Of a stretch of 64,000 nt of DNA, positions 41,475 to 50,572 are shown one piece after another (position 1 is the stretch's first letter; every line of letters starts with the position of its first letter). Below the pieces are notes generated by a model. That model was not told the origin of the DNA. It saw nothing but the letters and a program-made list of their open reading frames with translations, and searched no databases. The stretch is from the NCBI GenBank assembly GCA_040754095.1, contig JBFMFO010000003.1, forward strand, positions 62,001 through 126,000. Direction: 5' to 3'. The position numbers were made by a program, and so were the translations under genes. The DNA comes from QYQD01 sp040754095 (GTDB taxonomy: Bacteria; Desulfobacterota; QYQD01).

Positions 41475-42085
41475 TGGCTGATCAGAGTAATGGTAAGCGG
41501 TTTTTTATAGTGAGTGCCGCACAGGCTCTAACGATTATATCGGTTTTACTGTACTATACGACGGTATTTGCCTCAGGGCATGGTGAGGGGCATGGATACA
41601 GTAGTGAGCTATGGTGGGATCTTGTCTGGCGGACTATGAATTTTACAATTCTAGCCGCCGTGCTCTTTAAGGTACTTAAAAAGCCTGTAAGCAATCTCCT
41701 TTCCGGTCGGCAAGCCTCGATTAAGGATAACTTTGATGCGCTGGATGTAAAAAAGTCTGAGGCAGAAAAGAGGTATGCTGAGTACGAGAGAAAACTTTCG
41801 ACCATCGAGGAGGAGGCCAAAAAAGTAATTCAAGAATATATTGAGCAGGGTGAGGCCGAGAAGAAGCGGATCATCGAAGATGCCGAGAAGACTGCTGAAT
41901 CAATAAAGAAACAGGCTCAATTTGCGGTGGAGCAAGAGATGAAGCGGGCTAAGCTGGTCTTAAGTGCTGAAGCAGCCGAGCTTTCAGTTAAGCTGGCTGA
42001 AGATCTAATTAAGAAGAATCTTAATGAATCAGATCACAAGAAATTGATTGACGAATATATTGCGAAGGTGGTGCATACAAATTGA
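41474..42085 (+). CDS. atpF: ATP synthase F0 subunit b
   Basis: About 203 residues from ATG 41474 (TGATG overlap with b'), with GGAGGGG upstream. Two hydrophobic stretches: a signal-like segment (about 10-33, ending TVFASGHGEG) and the true anchor (about 45-65). A long helical stalk follows, with EKRYAEYERKLSTIEEEAKK. The N-terminal extension ahead of the anchor is longer than in the b' gene and may be a cleaved signal. It forms the peripheral stalk with b' and delta. Confidence 0.92.
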   Translation: MADQSNGKRFFIVSAAQALTIISVLLYYTTVFASGHGEGHGYSSELWWDLVWRTMNFTILAAVLFKVLKKPVSNLLSGRQASIKDNFDALDVKKSEAEKRYAEYERKLSTIEEEAKKVIQEYIEQGEAEKKRIIEDAEKTAESIKKQAQFAVEQEMKRAKLVLSAEAAELSVKLAEDLIKKNLNESDHKKLIDEYIAKVVHTN

Positions 42086-42633
42086 TCAGTAAGATAGTTG
42101 CCAAAAGATACGCCAAGGCACTTTTTGTGGTTGGCAAAGAGGAGGATAAGCTGGAGGCTTATCAGCAGGAGTTAAATGGCTTTGCGCAAATCCTACAGGG
42201 ATCTCCTGAATTAAGAGATGCCTTAACCAATCCGGTCTATCCTACTGATATTAAGGCCAGATTGATGGGTGACCTGGCCGTAACTCTCAAACTCAGCCCT
42301 ATCATGAGCAACTTCATGAAGCTTCTGGTGGAAAAAAGGCGTATACTTTCTGTTCCTGACATTGCCGTGCTGCATCAGAAGTTAACCGATGAATTTATGG
42401 GGGTTAAAAGGGCGGTGGTTACGGCTGCTATCTCCCTGGCTGAGGATGTAAAACAGAGCGTCCAAAAGGCATTGGAAAAGGTCACCGGCAAAAAGGTTAT
42501 CCTTAATACAGAAGAGGATCCTTCTATTATAGGGGGACTGGTGGTGAGAGCGGGAGACATGGTTTGGGATGGGAGTGTAAGAACTCAATTACGGGATATA
42601 AAAGAAATTTTAAAGAGGGGTGAGGTATCATAA
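42082..42633 (+). CDS. atpH: ATP synthase F1 subunit delta
   Basis: 183 residues with a TTG start overlapping the atpF stop by four bases. Conserved N-terminal KIVAKRYAKALFVVGKEE and C-terminal DPSIIGGLVVRAGDMVWDGS, diagnostic of the OSCP/delta family. It joins the peripheral stalk to the top of F1. The TTG start is supported by the family alignment (MISKIVAKRYA) and coupling. Confidence 0.94.
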   Translation: MISKIVAKRYAKALFVVGKEEDKLEAYQQELNGFAQILQGSPELRDALTNPVYPTDIKARLMGDLAVTLKLSPIMSNFMKLLVEKRRILSVPDIAVLHQKLTDEFMGVKRAVVTAAISLAEDVKQSVQKALEKVTGKKVILNTEEDPSIIGGLVVRAGDMVWDGSVRTQLRDIKEILKRGEVS

Positions 42634-44153
42634 TGCAGATACGAGCCGAAGAAGTTAGTCAGATTATTAAGGGTCAGATTAAAGAGTATGAGAAAAAGAT
42701 TGACCTCAAGGAGACAGGCATTGTCCTATCTGTAGGTGATGGTATTGCCCGTGTCCATGGGGTCGAGAATTGCCAGGCCATGGAGCTTCTGGAATTTCCG
42801 GGTGGCATCATGGGTGTTGCTCTTAATCTGGAAGAGGATAACGTGGGCTGTGCTGTCATGGGAGACGTGGAGCACATCAAAGAGGGCGACGTCGTCAAAC
42901 GTACGGGCCGCATCGCCGAGGTGCCGGTGGGTGAGGCCGTTGTAGGACGTGTAGTCGATGGCCTTGGAAGTCCCTTGGATGGTAAAGGGCCAATTGAGGT
43001 CAAGGAGACGCGCCGGATAGAGATGATCGCCCCTGGTGTTATTGCCCGGCAGCCGGTTAAGGAGCCCATGTACACGGGGCTTAAGGCTATCGACGCTATG
43101 ACGCCGGTGGGTCGAGGACAACGAGAACTCATCATAGGCGACCGTCAGATCGGCAAAACCGCTATTGGTGTGGATGCCATTATCAACCAAAAAGGTCAGG
43201 ATGTATTCTGTATCTATGTCGCGGTCGGCCAGAAGAAATCAACCGTGGCATTGGTTGCCGAGGCGTTGCGGCGTCACGGGGCCATGGAGTATACGACGAT
43301 CGTGGCCGCTTGTGCCAGTGACCCCGCGCCGTTGCAGTACGTGGCTGCATTTGCCGGTTGTACCATGGGTGAGTATTTCCGTGATACCGGGCGGCATGCC
43401 TTGATTATCTATGACGACCTTTCCAAGCAGGCTGTAGCCTATCGGCAGCTCTCACTGCTGCTCAGGCGGCCTCCAGGGCGCGAGGCGTATCCGGGTGATA
43501 TCTTCTATAACCATTCCCGATTATTAGAGAGGGCCGCTAAGGTGAATGATGCACTGGGGGGTGGTTCATTGACGGCATTACCTATTATTGAGACCCAGGC
43601 TGGCGACGTCTCTGCCTATATTCCGACCAATGTTATCTCTATTACCGATGGTCAGATCTATCTTGAACCCGCACTGTTTTTCGCAGGTGTCAGGCCGGCG
43701 ATTAACGTTGGTCTGTCCGTCTCCCGCGTGGGTGGGGCGGCGCAGGTCAAGGCCATGAAACAGGTTGCTGGTACGCTTCGATTAGATCTGGCCCAGTATC
43801 GAGAGTTGGCGGCCTTCGCCGGGTTCGGTAGCGACCTTGACAAGTCCACGCAGGCGCAGCTCAATCGGGGTGCCCGCCTGGTAGAAATCCTCAAACAGCC
43901 GCAGTACCAGCCCCTGCCTATGGAGAAAGAGATCACTATTCTCTTTGCCGGTGCAAGGGGATATCTGGATGAGCATCCTATAGATGCATTGAGAGCTTAT
44001 GAGGACGGGCTCTACCCATTTATCGAAAGCAAACACCCTGATGTTTTTAAAGAATTAAGGGAAAAGAAGACCATAGACGATAGCTTGGAGGCAAAGATGA
44101 GGAAGGCCCTTGACGAGTATCGGGGCGCCTTCAAGGCCTCCAAGGGCTTGTAG
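42633..44153 (+). CDS. atpA: ATP synthase F1 subunit alpha
   Basis: 506 residues, standard. Non-catalytic nucleotide-binding subunit: P-loop GDRQIGKTAIGVDAI, the IYDDLSKQAVAYRQLSLLLR segment, and the arginine finger region ISITDGQIYLEPALF ahead of VGLSVSRVGGAAQ. Starts on the last base of the atpH stop (TAATG). Confidence 0.98.
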   Translation: MQIRAEEVSQIIKGQIKEYEKKIDLKETGIVLSVGDGIARVHGVENCQAMELLEFPGGIMGVALNLEEDNVGCAVMGDVEHIKEGDVVKRTGRIAEVPVGEAVVGRVVDGLGSPLDGKGPIEVKETRRIEMIAPGVIARQPVKEPMYTGLKAIDAMTPVGRGQRELIIGDRQIGKTAIGVDAIINQKGQDVFCIYVAVGQKKSTVALVAEALRRHGAMEYTTIVAACASDPAPLQYVAAFAGCTMGEYFRDTGRHALIIYDDLSKQAVAYRQLSLLLRRPPGREAYPGDIFYNHSRLLERAAKVNDALGGGSLTALPIIETQAGDVSAYIPTNVISITDGQIYLEPALFFAGVRPAINVGLSVSRVGGAAQVKAMKQVAGTLRLDLAQYRELAAFAGFGSDLDKSTQAQLNRGARLVEILKQPQYQPLPMEKEITILFAGARGYLDEHPIDALRAYEDGLYPFIESKHPDVFKELREKKTIDDSLEAKMRKALDEYRGAFKASKGL

Positions 44154-44202
44154 GGGTAATAAAGACTTTCACATCAATTTCATGAGATAAGAGTGGTTAC
44201 CG

Positions 44203-45081
44203 ATGGCTACGCTAAAAGACGTTTTACGGAAAATTGGGGCAGTAAAAAAGACCCAGCAGATTACCAAGGCCATGAACATGGTGGCGGCGGCCAAACTGCG
44301 CGGGGCACAGTCGAAAATGGAGAATTTCAGGCCCTATGCCAGCAAATTTGCTGAGGTCATAGGGAGTCTATCCGCGCACCTGAATGTTGATGCCTCGCCT
44401 CTTTTGGAACAGCGCGAGGTAAAGAATATTGAACTTCTGCTGGTTACCGCAGACCGGGGGTTGTGTGGCAGTTTTAACGTAAATTTGAATAATGTAGCCG
44501 AAAAGTTCCTGCGGGCAAAGGGGGCGGAAGGGGTAGGGACCTCACTCGTTTGTCTCGGTCGAAAAGGTCGAGACTACTTCCGGCATCGTGAGACGAACAT
44601 GAGGGCCTCACATATCGACGTTATGGGCCGGTTTGACATGTCGAATGCCATAACAATTGCCCAGGATCTGGCAAGTAGATTTATTAGGGGTGAGTCTGAT
44701 GAAGTGTATGTGGTTTCTGCGCATTTTATCAGTGTGGCTATCCAAAAGCCCGTTACCAGGAAACTCCTCCCCATAAGTCCAGAAGAACTTGGGGGGGCAG
44801 GAGAAGCGGCCGGCACTGCGCGGGAATATTTATATGAGCCCTCACCGGAACAGCTTATCAGCAGTCTTTTACCTACACACGTGAACGTGCAGGTGTACAA
44901 TGCCATGCTGGAGACGTCAGCCAGCGAGCACGCCGCCCGGATGACAGCCATGGACAACGCTTCGCGTAACTGTAAAGATTTGATCCGGAGCTTGAGCCTG
45001 ATGTATAACAAGGCGCGGCAGGCCGCCATTACGAGAGAATTGATGGACATTGTCGGCGGGGCCGAGGCGCTGAAGAAATAG
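44203..45081 (+). CDS. atpG: ATP synthase F1 subunit gamma
   Basis: 292 residues, usual length. The N-terminal helix KDVLRKIGAVKKTQQITKAM and C-terminal helix ASEHAARMTAMDNASRNCKD form the rotating coiled coil, with VTADRGLCGSFN in the central Rossmann-like domain. It transmits rotation between the c-ring and the alpha3beta3 head. Lies 49 bases after atpA. Confidence 0.97.
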   Translation: MATLKDVLRKIGAVKKTQQITKAMNMVAAAKLRGAQSKMENFRPYASKFAEVIGSLSAHLNVDASPLLEQREVKNIELLLVTADRGLCGSFNVNLNNVAEKFLRAKGAEGVGTSLVCLGRKGRDYFRHRETNMRASHIDVMGRFDMSNAITIAQDLASRFIRGESDEVYVVSAHFISVAIQKPVTRKLLPISPEELGGAGEAAGTAREYLYEPSPEQLISSLLPTHVNVQVYNAMLETSASEHAARMTAMDNASRNCKDLIRSLSLMYNKARQAAITRELMDIVGGAEALKK

Positions 45082-45115
45082 AATAATATTGAATAATGAG
45101 GAGGAATAGACACCG

Positions 45116-46546
45116 ATGAGTGCAGAGCATACAGGTGGCGCTACAGGAAAGATAGCCCAGGTCATTGGAAACGTACTGGATGTGGAATTTGAGCCGGGAC
45201 AATTGCCGGCCATTATGAATGCGATCAGGATTACTAACGTGGCTATCAGTGATCAGCCGGAAAATCTAGTTGTGGAGGTGGCACAGCACCTTGGGGATAA
45301 TATGGTGCGGTGTATCTCGATGGACACAACAGATGGCCTGATGCGGGGGATGCCGGCGCGTGATACGGGAGCGCCGATTATGGTGCCGGTCGGCCCTAAG
45401 GCCCTGGGGCGCATTATGAACGTAATTGGTAATCCGGTAGATGGTCTGGGCCCGCTTGTGTCGGAGCATATGATGCCTATTCACCGGGCGGCGCCAACGT
45501 TCATCGAGCAGGATACCACGGTAAAGGTCCTTGAGACCGGGGTAAAAGTTATTGACCTGCTGGTGCCCTTTCCCCGTGGCGGTAAGATGGGGATGTTTGG
45601 TGGCGCTGGTGTTGGTAAGACGGTTGTTATGTTGGAGATGGTCCATAACATTGCTTTGCACCATGGTGGTATCTCGGTATTCTGTGGCGTGGGCGAGAGG
45701 ACCCGTGAAGGGAACGACCTCTACCTGGAGATGAAAGAGTCGGGCGTTCTCCCCAAGGCGTGTCTGATCTACGGGCAGATGACTGAGCCTCCCGGGGCTC
45801 GGGCCCGGGTGGCCCTGACCGGGCTGGCGGCTGCCGAGTACTTCCGGGACATAGAAGGTCAGGACGTGCTTGTTTTCATCGATAATATCTTCCGATTTAC
45901 ACAGGCAGGCGCGGAAGTTTCGGCGCTTCTGGGCCGTATCCCGAGCGCGGTTGGTTATCAACCGACTCTGGGTACCGACCTCGGTGAATTGCAGGAGCGT
46001 ATTACCTCCACCACCAAGGGATCCATCACGGCTGTGCAGTGTGTTTACGTACCGGCAGACGACCTGACTGACCCGGCTCCGGCTACCACCTTTGCGCACC
46101 TTGATGGCACTGTGGTTTTGTCGAGGCCGATTGCGGAGCTCGGGATCTATCCCGCGGTGGATCCGCTCGACTCAACGTCAAGAATCCTGGATCCTAATGT
46201 CGTGGGTGCGGATCACTATTATGTGGCGCGAACGGTTCAGGTGATACTTCAGAAATACAAGGATCTCCAGGATATCATCGCTATCCTTGGTATGGATGAG
46301 CTGTCGGATGAGGACAAGATCACTGTTGGTAGGGCTCGTAGAATTCAGAGATTCCTGTCGCAACCGTTCCATGTGGCCGAGACGTTCACTGGCATGGCGG
46401 GTAAATTTGTGAAGGTGGAAGAGACAGTCCGAGGCTTTAAAGAGATCATCGAAGGTAAGCATGACGATCTGCCGGAGCAGGCCTTCTATATGGTTGGCAG
46501 TATCGAAGAGGCCAGAGAAAAGGCGAAGAAGATGGCTGCTGCCTAA
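45116..46546 (+). CDS. atpD: ATP synthase F1 subunit beta
   Basis: 476 residues, standard. Catalytic subunit: P-loop GGAGVGKTVVMLEMVHNIA, GVGERTREGNDLYLEM with the catalytic Glu, FIDNIFRFTQAGAEVSALLG, and IYPAVDPLDSTSRIL before the C-terminal DELSDEDK region. A GAGGAAT-type ribosome binding site precedes the ATG. Confidence 0.98.
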   Translation: MSAEHTGGATGKIAQVIGNVLDVEFEPGQLPAIMNAIRITNVAISDQPENLVVEVAQHLGDNMVRCISMDTTDGLMRGMPARDTGAPIMVPVGPKALGRIMNVIGNPVDGLGPLVSEHMMPIHRAAPTFIEQDTTVKVLETGVKVIDLLVPFPRGGKMGMFGGAGVGKTVVMLEMVHNIALHHGGISVFCGVGERTREGNDLYLEMKESGVLPKACLIYGQMTEPPGARARVALTGLAAAEYFRDIEGQDVLVFIDNIFRFTQAGAEVSALLGRIPSAVGYQPTLGTDLGELQERITSTTKGSITAVQCVYVPADDLTDPAPATTFAHLDGTVVLSRPIAELGIYPAVDPLDSTSRILDPNVVGADHYYVARTVQVILQKYKDLQDIIAILGMDELSDEDKITVGRARRIQRFLSQPFHVAETFTGMAGKFVKVEETVRGFKEIIEGKHDDLPEQAFYMVGSIEEAREKAKKMAAA

Positions 46547-46598
46547 GTAGTTGACAAATCATTTGGTTTAGCGACAGAAAGGTACGGAGCAAAAAAAG

Positions 46599-47015
46599 AT
46601 GGCTGATAAGTTATTGCTTGAGGTAACTACACCGAGCCGGATGGTGGTCAGCGAAGAGGTGGATATGGTGGTAGCCCCAGGAGAATGGGGTGAGTTTGGG
46701 GCACTGCCAAACCATGCGGCGTATCTGACGGCTATTAAGTTAGGCGAGTTACGTTATAAGGTAGGCAATAAGACGGAATATGCGATTGTAAGCGGCGGAT
46801 TCGCGGAGATAGTTGCTGATCGTGCCACTTTTCTCGTGACCTCTGCCGAGAAGGCGCATGAGGTTGATGTAGCACGGGCACTGAAGGCCAAAGAGAGAGC
46901 CGAGCAGAGATTACAGGCGGCAGCCGCGAAGAGGGAAACTATTGATGTGGTGCGTGCCGAGGCTGCTTTGCAGAGGGCGATATGGCGGCTAAAGATAGCT
47001 GAGAAGGCAAAATAA
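46599..47015 (+). CDS. atpC: ATP synthase F1 subunit epsilon
   Basis: 138 residues. N-terminal beta sandwich with MVVAPGEWGEFGALPNHAAY and YAIVSGGFAEIVADRATFLV, then two C-terminal helices rich in Ala/Arg/Lys. It regulates rotation and ATP hydrolysis. Last gene of the operon, followed within 50 bases by a strong intrinsic terminator. Confidence 0.96.
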   Translation: MADKLLLEVTTPSRMVVSEEVDMVVAPGEWGEFGALPNHAAYLTAIKLGELRYKVGNKTEYAIVSGGFAEIVADRATFLVTSAEKAHEVDVARALKAKERAEQRLQAAAAKRETIDVVRAEAALQRAIWRLKIAEKAK

Positions 47016-47055
47016 TTATGGCCTAAGGAAAAAGGCTGAGAATAGGTTTGAATGG

Positions 47056-47088
47056 AAAAGGGCAAGCGAGGGCTTGCCCTTTTCTTTT
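47056..47088 (+). terminator. Intrinsic terminator of the ATP synthase operon
   Basis: AAAAGGGCAAG (47056-47066), loop CGAGGG, CTTGCCCTTTT (47073-47083), then CTTTT. An 11-bp perfect stem with a U-rich end, 40 bases after atpC. Confidence 0.93.
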
Positions 47089-47106
47089 GGAATTTCTATA
47101 ATGAAT

Positions 47107-47310
47107 GTCAGTTGTCACTGGTAAAAGCGATCAACACTCAGCATCAGCATTCAGCTTAAGGTACTATTTGCCTTGGATTTTTTGCTGATGGCTGACAGCT
47201 GACCGCTGAAAGCGTGAAGTTCGCCCCGGCGAATCGGCCTGTGGCACGACCGAAAACGGTAGTTTCCGGTCGTGCGCTAATCAATGACCGATGACTAATG
47301 ACCAGTGATG
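47107..47310. repeat. Nested repeat cluster between atpC and the GlmU-like gene
   Basis: Outer arms GTCAGTTGTCACTGGTAAA and CCGATGACTAATGACCAGTG. Inside are AGCTGA-type units with GCTGACCGCTGAAAGCGTGA, and CGGCGAATCGGCCTGTGGCA followed by a CGACCGAAAACGG / CCGGTCGTG hairpin. In reverse complement the inner units match 33880-33962, so the two clusters share a plan. Confidence 0.7.
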
Positions 47311-47365
47311 TTGCCTATAATATATGGTTGCGAAAGGTATAGCTTCTGTGCTTGTTAAGGAAAAG

Positions 47366-48100
47366 GTGTCATTTAAGTTCATAATCCTTGCCGCGGGAAA
47401 AGGGACGCGCATGAAATCTTCCCGGGCCAAGGTATTACACGAGATTATGGGCCGGCCGATGCTGGCCTATGTATTGGACACGGCTGAAAGGCTTGAATCG
47501 TCAGGTACATATGTGATTGTTGGGTATCAGAGCAAGGCGGTACAAGAGACTTTTGGTGACCGGCCGGTTAAGTTTATCTTACAGCACGAGCAATTGGGAA
47601 CCGGACATGCTGTCTTGTGTGCAGCGAGTGAGCTTTCCGGTTATAGCGGAGACGTGGTCATTCTCTGTGGCGACGTACCGTTTTTGAGGCCGGAGACAGT
47701 GAGGGGGCTTATAAAACAACATATAGCCCGGAAGGCGGCATTATCTGTCCTGACGACGATTGTAGATAACCCCGGGCATTATGGCCGGGTGATCAAAGAC
47801 GGCAAGGGTAATATCTTAAGGATCGTTGAAGATAAGGATGCTATACCAGATGAAAAAGTGATATGTGAAGTGAATACCGGAATATATTGCGCTAAATTTC
47901 CAGTGGTTATCGATGCCCTGAGAAGGGCAGGAAGAGATAATGTGCAGGGAGAATATTATTTAACCGACGCTGTGCACCTGATCAAAGAGATGGGCCACAG
48001 GGTTATCAGCGTTATTACAGATCGGCAGGATGAGGTTATGGGTATAAACAGTAAGGCAGAGCTGGCCAGAGCGGAAGAGATGATGCGGAATTATAAGTAA
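47366..48100 (+). CDS. Stand-alone GlmU-like sugar nucleotidyltransferase
   Basis: About 245 residues from GTG 47366 (AAGGA upstream, and the family begins here); ATG 47324 is also open. Clear uridylyltransferase domain: IILAAGKGTRMKSSRAKVLH, LGTGHAVLCA, CGDVPFLRPETV, VNTGIYC, and NVQGEYYLTDAVHL. It matches the N-terminal half of GlmU (N-acetylglucosamine-1-phosphate uridylyltransferase). The left-handed beta-helix acetyltransferase half (about 200 residues) is missing, and no trace of it follows. It probably makes UDP-GlcNAc or a related nucleotide sugar, with acetylation done elsewhere. It may also be a paralogue with another sugar substrate. Confidence 0.85.
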   Translation: MSFKFIILAAGKGTRMKSSRAKVLHEIMGRPMLAYVLDTAERLESSGTYVIVGYQSKAVQETFGDRPVKFILQHEQLGTGHAVLCAASELSGYSGDVVILCGDVPFLRPETVRGLIKQHIARKAALSVLTTIVDNPGHYGRVIKDGKGNILRIVEDKDAIPDEKVICEVNTGIYCAKFPVVIDALRRAGRDNVQGEYYLTDAVHLIKEMGHRVISVITDRQDEVMGINSKAELARAEEMMRNYK

Positions 48101-48150
48101 TGAGTACTGGGTGATGAGTAGTGATAGTCGGATTATATAAACCCGGTATC

Positions 48151-48309
48151 AGTTTAGCCATTTGAAAACCTGGCTAAACTTCAATTCAAAATGCAAGATT
48201 TAAAGTGCAAAATTCAAAATGTTGATGGTATTTGTCCGAAATTTTACATTTTCCACATTGCATTTTCCATTTTGCAATGAGATTTAGCGCATTTTAAAAA
48301 GCGCTAAAT
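48151..48309. repeat. Two perfect stem-loops around an AT-rich repeat
   Basis: AGTTTAGCCA (48151-48160) pairs with TGGCTAAACT (48171-48180). ATTTAGCGC (48282-48290) pairs with GCGCTAAAT (48301-48309). Between them lie AATGCAAGATTTAAAGTGCA and the ACATTTTCCACATTGCATTT mirror. Neither stem has a U tract. They separate the GlmU-like gene from rnr. Confidence 0.6.
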
Positions 48310-48360
48310 TCTTACTAAGCCGGTTAGGTTTTGGCTTCGGGAAGATAAAAAGGTGAATGG

Positions 48361-50541
48361 ATGTCCAGAAGAATAACCAGGGAGACAAAAGAAAGGGCAA
48401 TCCAGCCCGCAGATGTACTGGCCGCCATGCGCAAGGCAGGGCGGCCTCTTTTTATGCGTGAGATTTTGCAGATTTTAAGCCCTGCGCCACGGAATAAAAA
48501 GTTCGTAAAAGACATGATAATCCGGATGGGGGAAACCGGTGATCTTATACTACTTAAAGAGGGCCGCTATGGTCTCCCGGAACGTATGAATCTGGTTACG
48601 GGACGTCTGCAGATCAACCCGGGTGGTTTTGGCTTTGTGATCCCGGAAGCAAAAGATATAGAAGACGTATTTATACCGGGACGGGAGATAAAGGATGCCA
48701 TCCACGGCGATCGGGTAATGGTGCGCCTGGAACATGGACTAAGAGGCCGTCGGCCGGAGGGGAGAGTCATCCGTATCCTGGAAAGGAAAGCCAAATATGT
48801 CGTTGGGGCTTTCACCAGGGGTCGGGGAGCCTCCTACGTAATGCCTGAGGATGAACGATTTCCGTTTGAAGTTGTCATCTCCTCCCGGGAGACCGCCGGC
48901 GCCCGTTCGGATGAAGTGGTGGTGGCGGAGATAACGAATTTCCCCCCGGGGAGGCGAAACCCTGAAGGCCGGATAATAAAAGTGCTTGGCGACCCGGATG
49001 ATATAGCCGTACAGACGCAGATGGTCATTTTCAAGCACGGCCTTATCCAGGACTTCAGCCCTGAGGCAGAGGCGCAGGCGCAGTCTCTGCCTTCCGAGGT
49101 TAAAGCCGGGATGGTGAAGGGCCGGGAGGACCTGCGGGGCGTTCTTACCGTGACCATTGATGGAGAGCAGGCCAAAGATTTTGACGATGCTGTATCTATA
49201 GAGAAGGATCGCCAGGGTTATAATCTCTATGTCTCCATTGCCGATATCAGCCATTATGTGCCGGCAGGAAGTCCTTTGGACGAAGATGCCTATAAGCGTG
49301 GTAACAGTGTCTATTTCCCTAATTTTGTCGTTCCCATGTTTCCGCCCATCCTTTCAGACTATTTAGGCAGCTTGAGGCCCCGGGTGGAGCGACTGGCCTT
49401 TACCGTCTTTATGCATTTTGACCGCCAGGGGAAGATGAGGGAACGTCGTTTTTATAAGAGTGTCATCCAGAGTGACGCCCGTTTAACCTATACAGAGGTC
49501 AAAGGCATCCTGGTGGATAAGGATAGGAGCCTGCGCCGGACATATAGGCCGCTGGTTAAATCATTGGAATGGATGGCTGAGTTAAGTCAGAAAATTGCCG
49601 GGAATAGACGCCGACGCGGCAGTATTGATTTTGATCTCCCGGAACCGGCCATAATACTTGGCGTGCAAGGAACCTTAGAGGATGTTGTGCGCCGGGAAAG
49701 AAACCTTGCCCATCAGATCATAGAGGAATTTATGATAGCGGCCAACGAGGCTGTGGCCGAGTATATCTCTGAGAGAGATATCCCCTGTCTTTATCGCATA
49801 CACGAGGAGCCTGAGGCGGCAAAAGTCCACAATTTTCTCAATTTTGCCTATTCTCTGGGGTTGCCTATTACGTTTCCGGAAAAGATGACCCCGCACTGGT
49901 TTCAGCAGGTGCTCGGTTTGGTAGAAGGCGCGCCGGGCGAATATGTGGTTAACACGCTGCTATTGCGTTCCATGAAGCAGGCGGTTTATGCGGCTGAAAA
50001 CCGTGGGCATTTTGGTTTAGCCTCAGCCCACTACACCCATTTTACCTCTCCCATCCGCCGCTATGCCGACTTGATAGTACATCGCATCTTGCACCATACG
50101 CTGGAAGGGAATCCCAAGCCCCTTTATAGCTTAGAGCAGATATCCGAGATAGGCCGGTATATCTCAACGCAGGAACGTCTGGCCATGGAGGCGGAACGCG
50201 AAATGGTGGATCGTCTGCGTGCACGGTTTATGGAGGATAAAATCGGAGAGGAGTACGATGGTATCATATCGGCAGTTACCGCCTTCGGATTTTTTGTGGA
50301 ACTACGTGAGATTTTTGTGGAAGGCGTAGTGCGTCTGGTGGACATGGCCGATGATTACTATTATTACGAAGAAAAACACCATCGTCTGGTGGGTAGAAGA
50401 AAAAAGCGGGTTTTCCAGATAGGGGATTTTGTGCGGGTCCAGGTGGCCAGAGTCGATATTCCGCGCCGGCATATTAATCTTGTTCTGGTTATGAAGTACA
50501 CATCCAGGGGAGTTTCTGACCTGAGGGAATCAAAAAGGTAG
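48361..50541 (+). CDS. rnr: Ribonuclease R
   Basis: 726 residues. 3'-5' exoribonuclease of the RNB family. An N-terminal winged helix (about 20-75) is followed by cold-shock-like domains (about 75-235). The RNB catalytic core has the aspartate cluster in GEQAKDFDDAVSIEKDRQGY, and ADISHYVPAGSPLDEDAYKR. The C-terminal S1 domain (about 635-715) has EEYDGIISAVTAFGFFVELR. Degrades structured RNA; partner of tmRNA decay in other bacteria. Starts 260 bases after the GlmU-like gene and is followed by the trmJ-type gene at 31 bases. Confidence 0.95.
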   Translation: MSRRITRETKERAIQPADVLAAMRKAGRPLFMREILQILSPAPRNKKFVKDMIIRMGETGDLILLKEGRYGLPERMNLVTGRLQINPGGFGFVIPEAKDIEDVFIPGREIKDAIHGDRVMVRLEHGLRGRRPEGRVIRILERKAKYVVGAFTRGRGASYVMPEDERFPFEVVISSRETAGARSDEVVVAEITNFPPGRRNPEGRIIKVLGDPDDIAVQTQMVIFKHGLIQDFSPEAEAQAQSLPSEVKAGMVKGREDLRGVLTVTIDGEQAKDFDDAVSIEKDRQGYNLYVSIADISHYVPAGSPLDEDAYKRGNSVYFPNFVVPMFPPILSDYLGSLRPRVERLAFTVFMHFDRQGKMRERRFYKSVIQSDARLTYTEVKGILVDKDRSLRRTYRPLVKSLEWMAELSQKIAGNRRRRGSIDFDLPEPAIILGVQGTLEDVVRRERNLAHQIIEEFMIAANEAVAEYISERDIPCLYRIHEEPEAAKVHNFLNFAYSLGLPITFPEKMTPHWFQQVLGLVEGAPGEYVVNTLLLRSMKQAVYAAENRGHFGLASAHYTHFTSPIRRYADLIVHRILHHTLEGNPKPLYSLEQISEIGRYISTQERLAMEAEREMVDRLRARFMEDKIGEEYDGIISAVTAFGFFVELREIFVEGVVRLVDMADDYYYYEEKHHRLVGRRKKRVFQIGDFVRVQVARVDIPRRHINLVLVMKYTSRGVSDLRESKR

Positions 50542-50572
50542 CCGCCTGGACTTTGCATCGTAGGCTATTTGC

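Noticed and set aside
45266..46099. Long antisense frame (277 codons) inside atpD
   Set aside because: Shadow of the highly conserved beta subunit; no ribosome binding site and composition typical of antisense.
47241..47262. TGGCACGACC as a sigma-54 promoter
   Set aside because: The -12 element (TTGC-type at the right spacing) is absent, and the sequence is part of a dispersed repeat.
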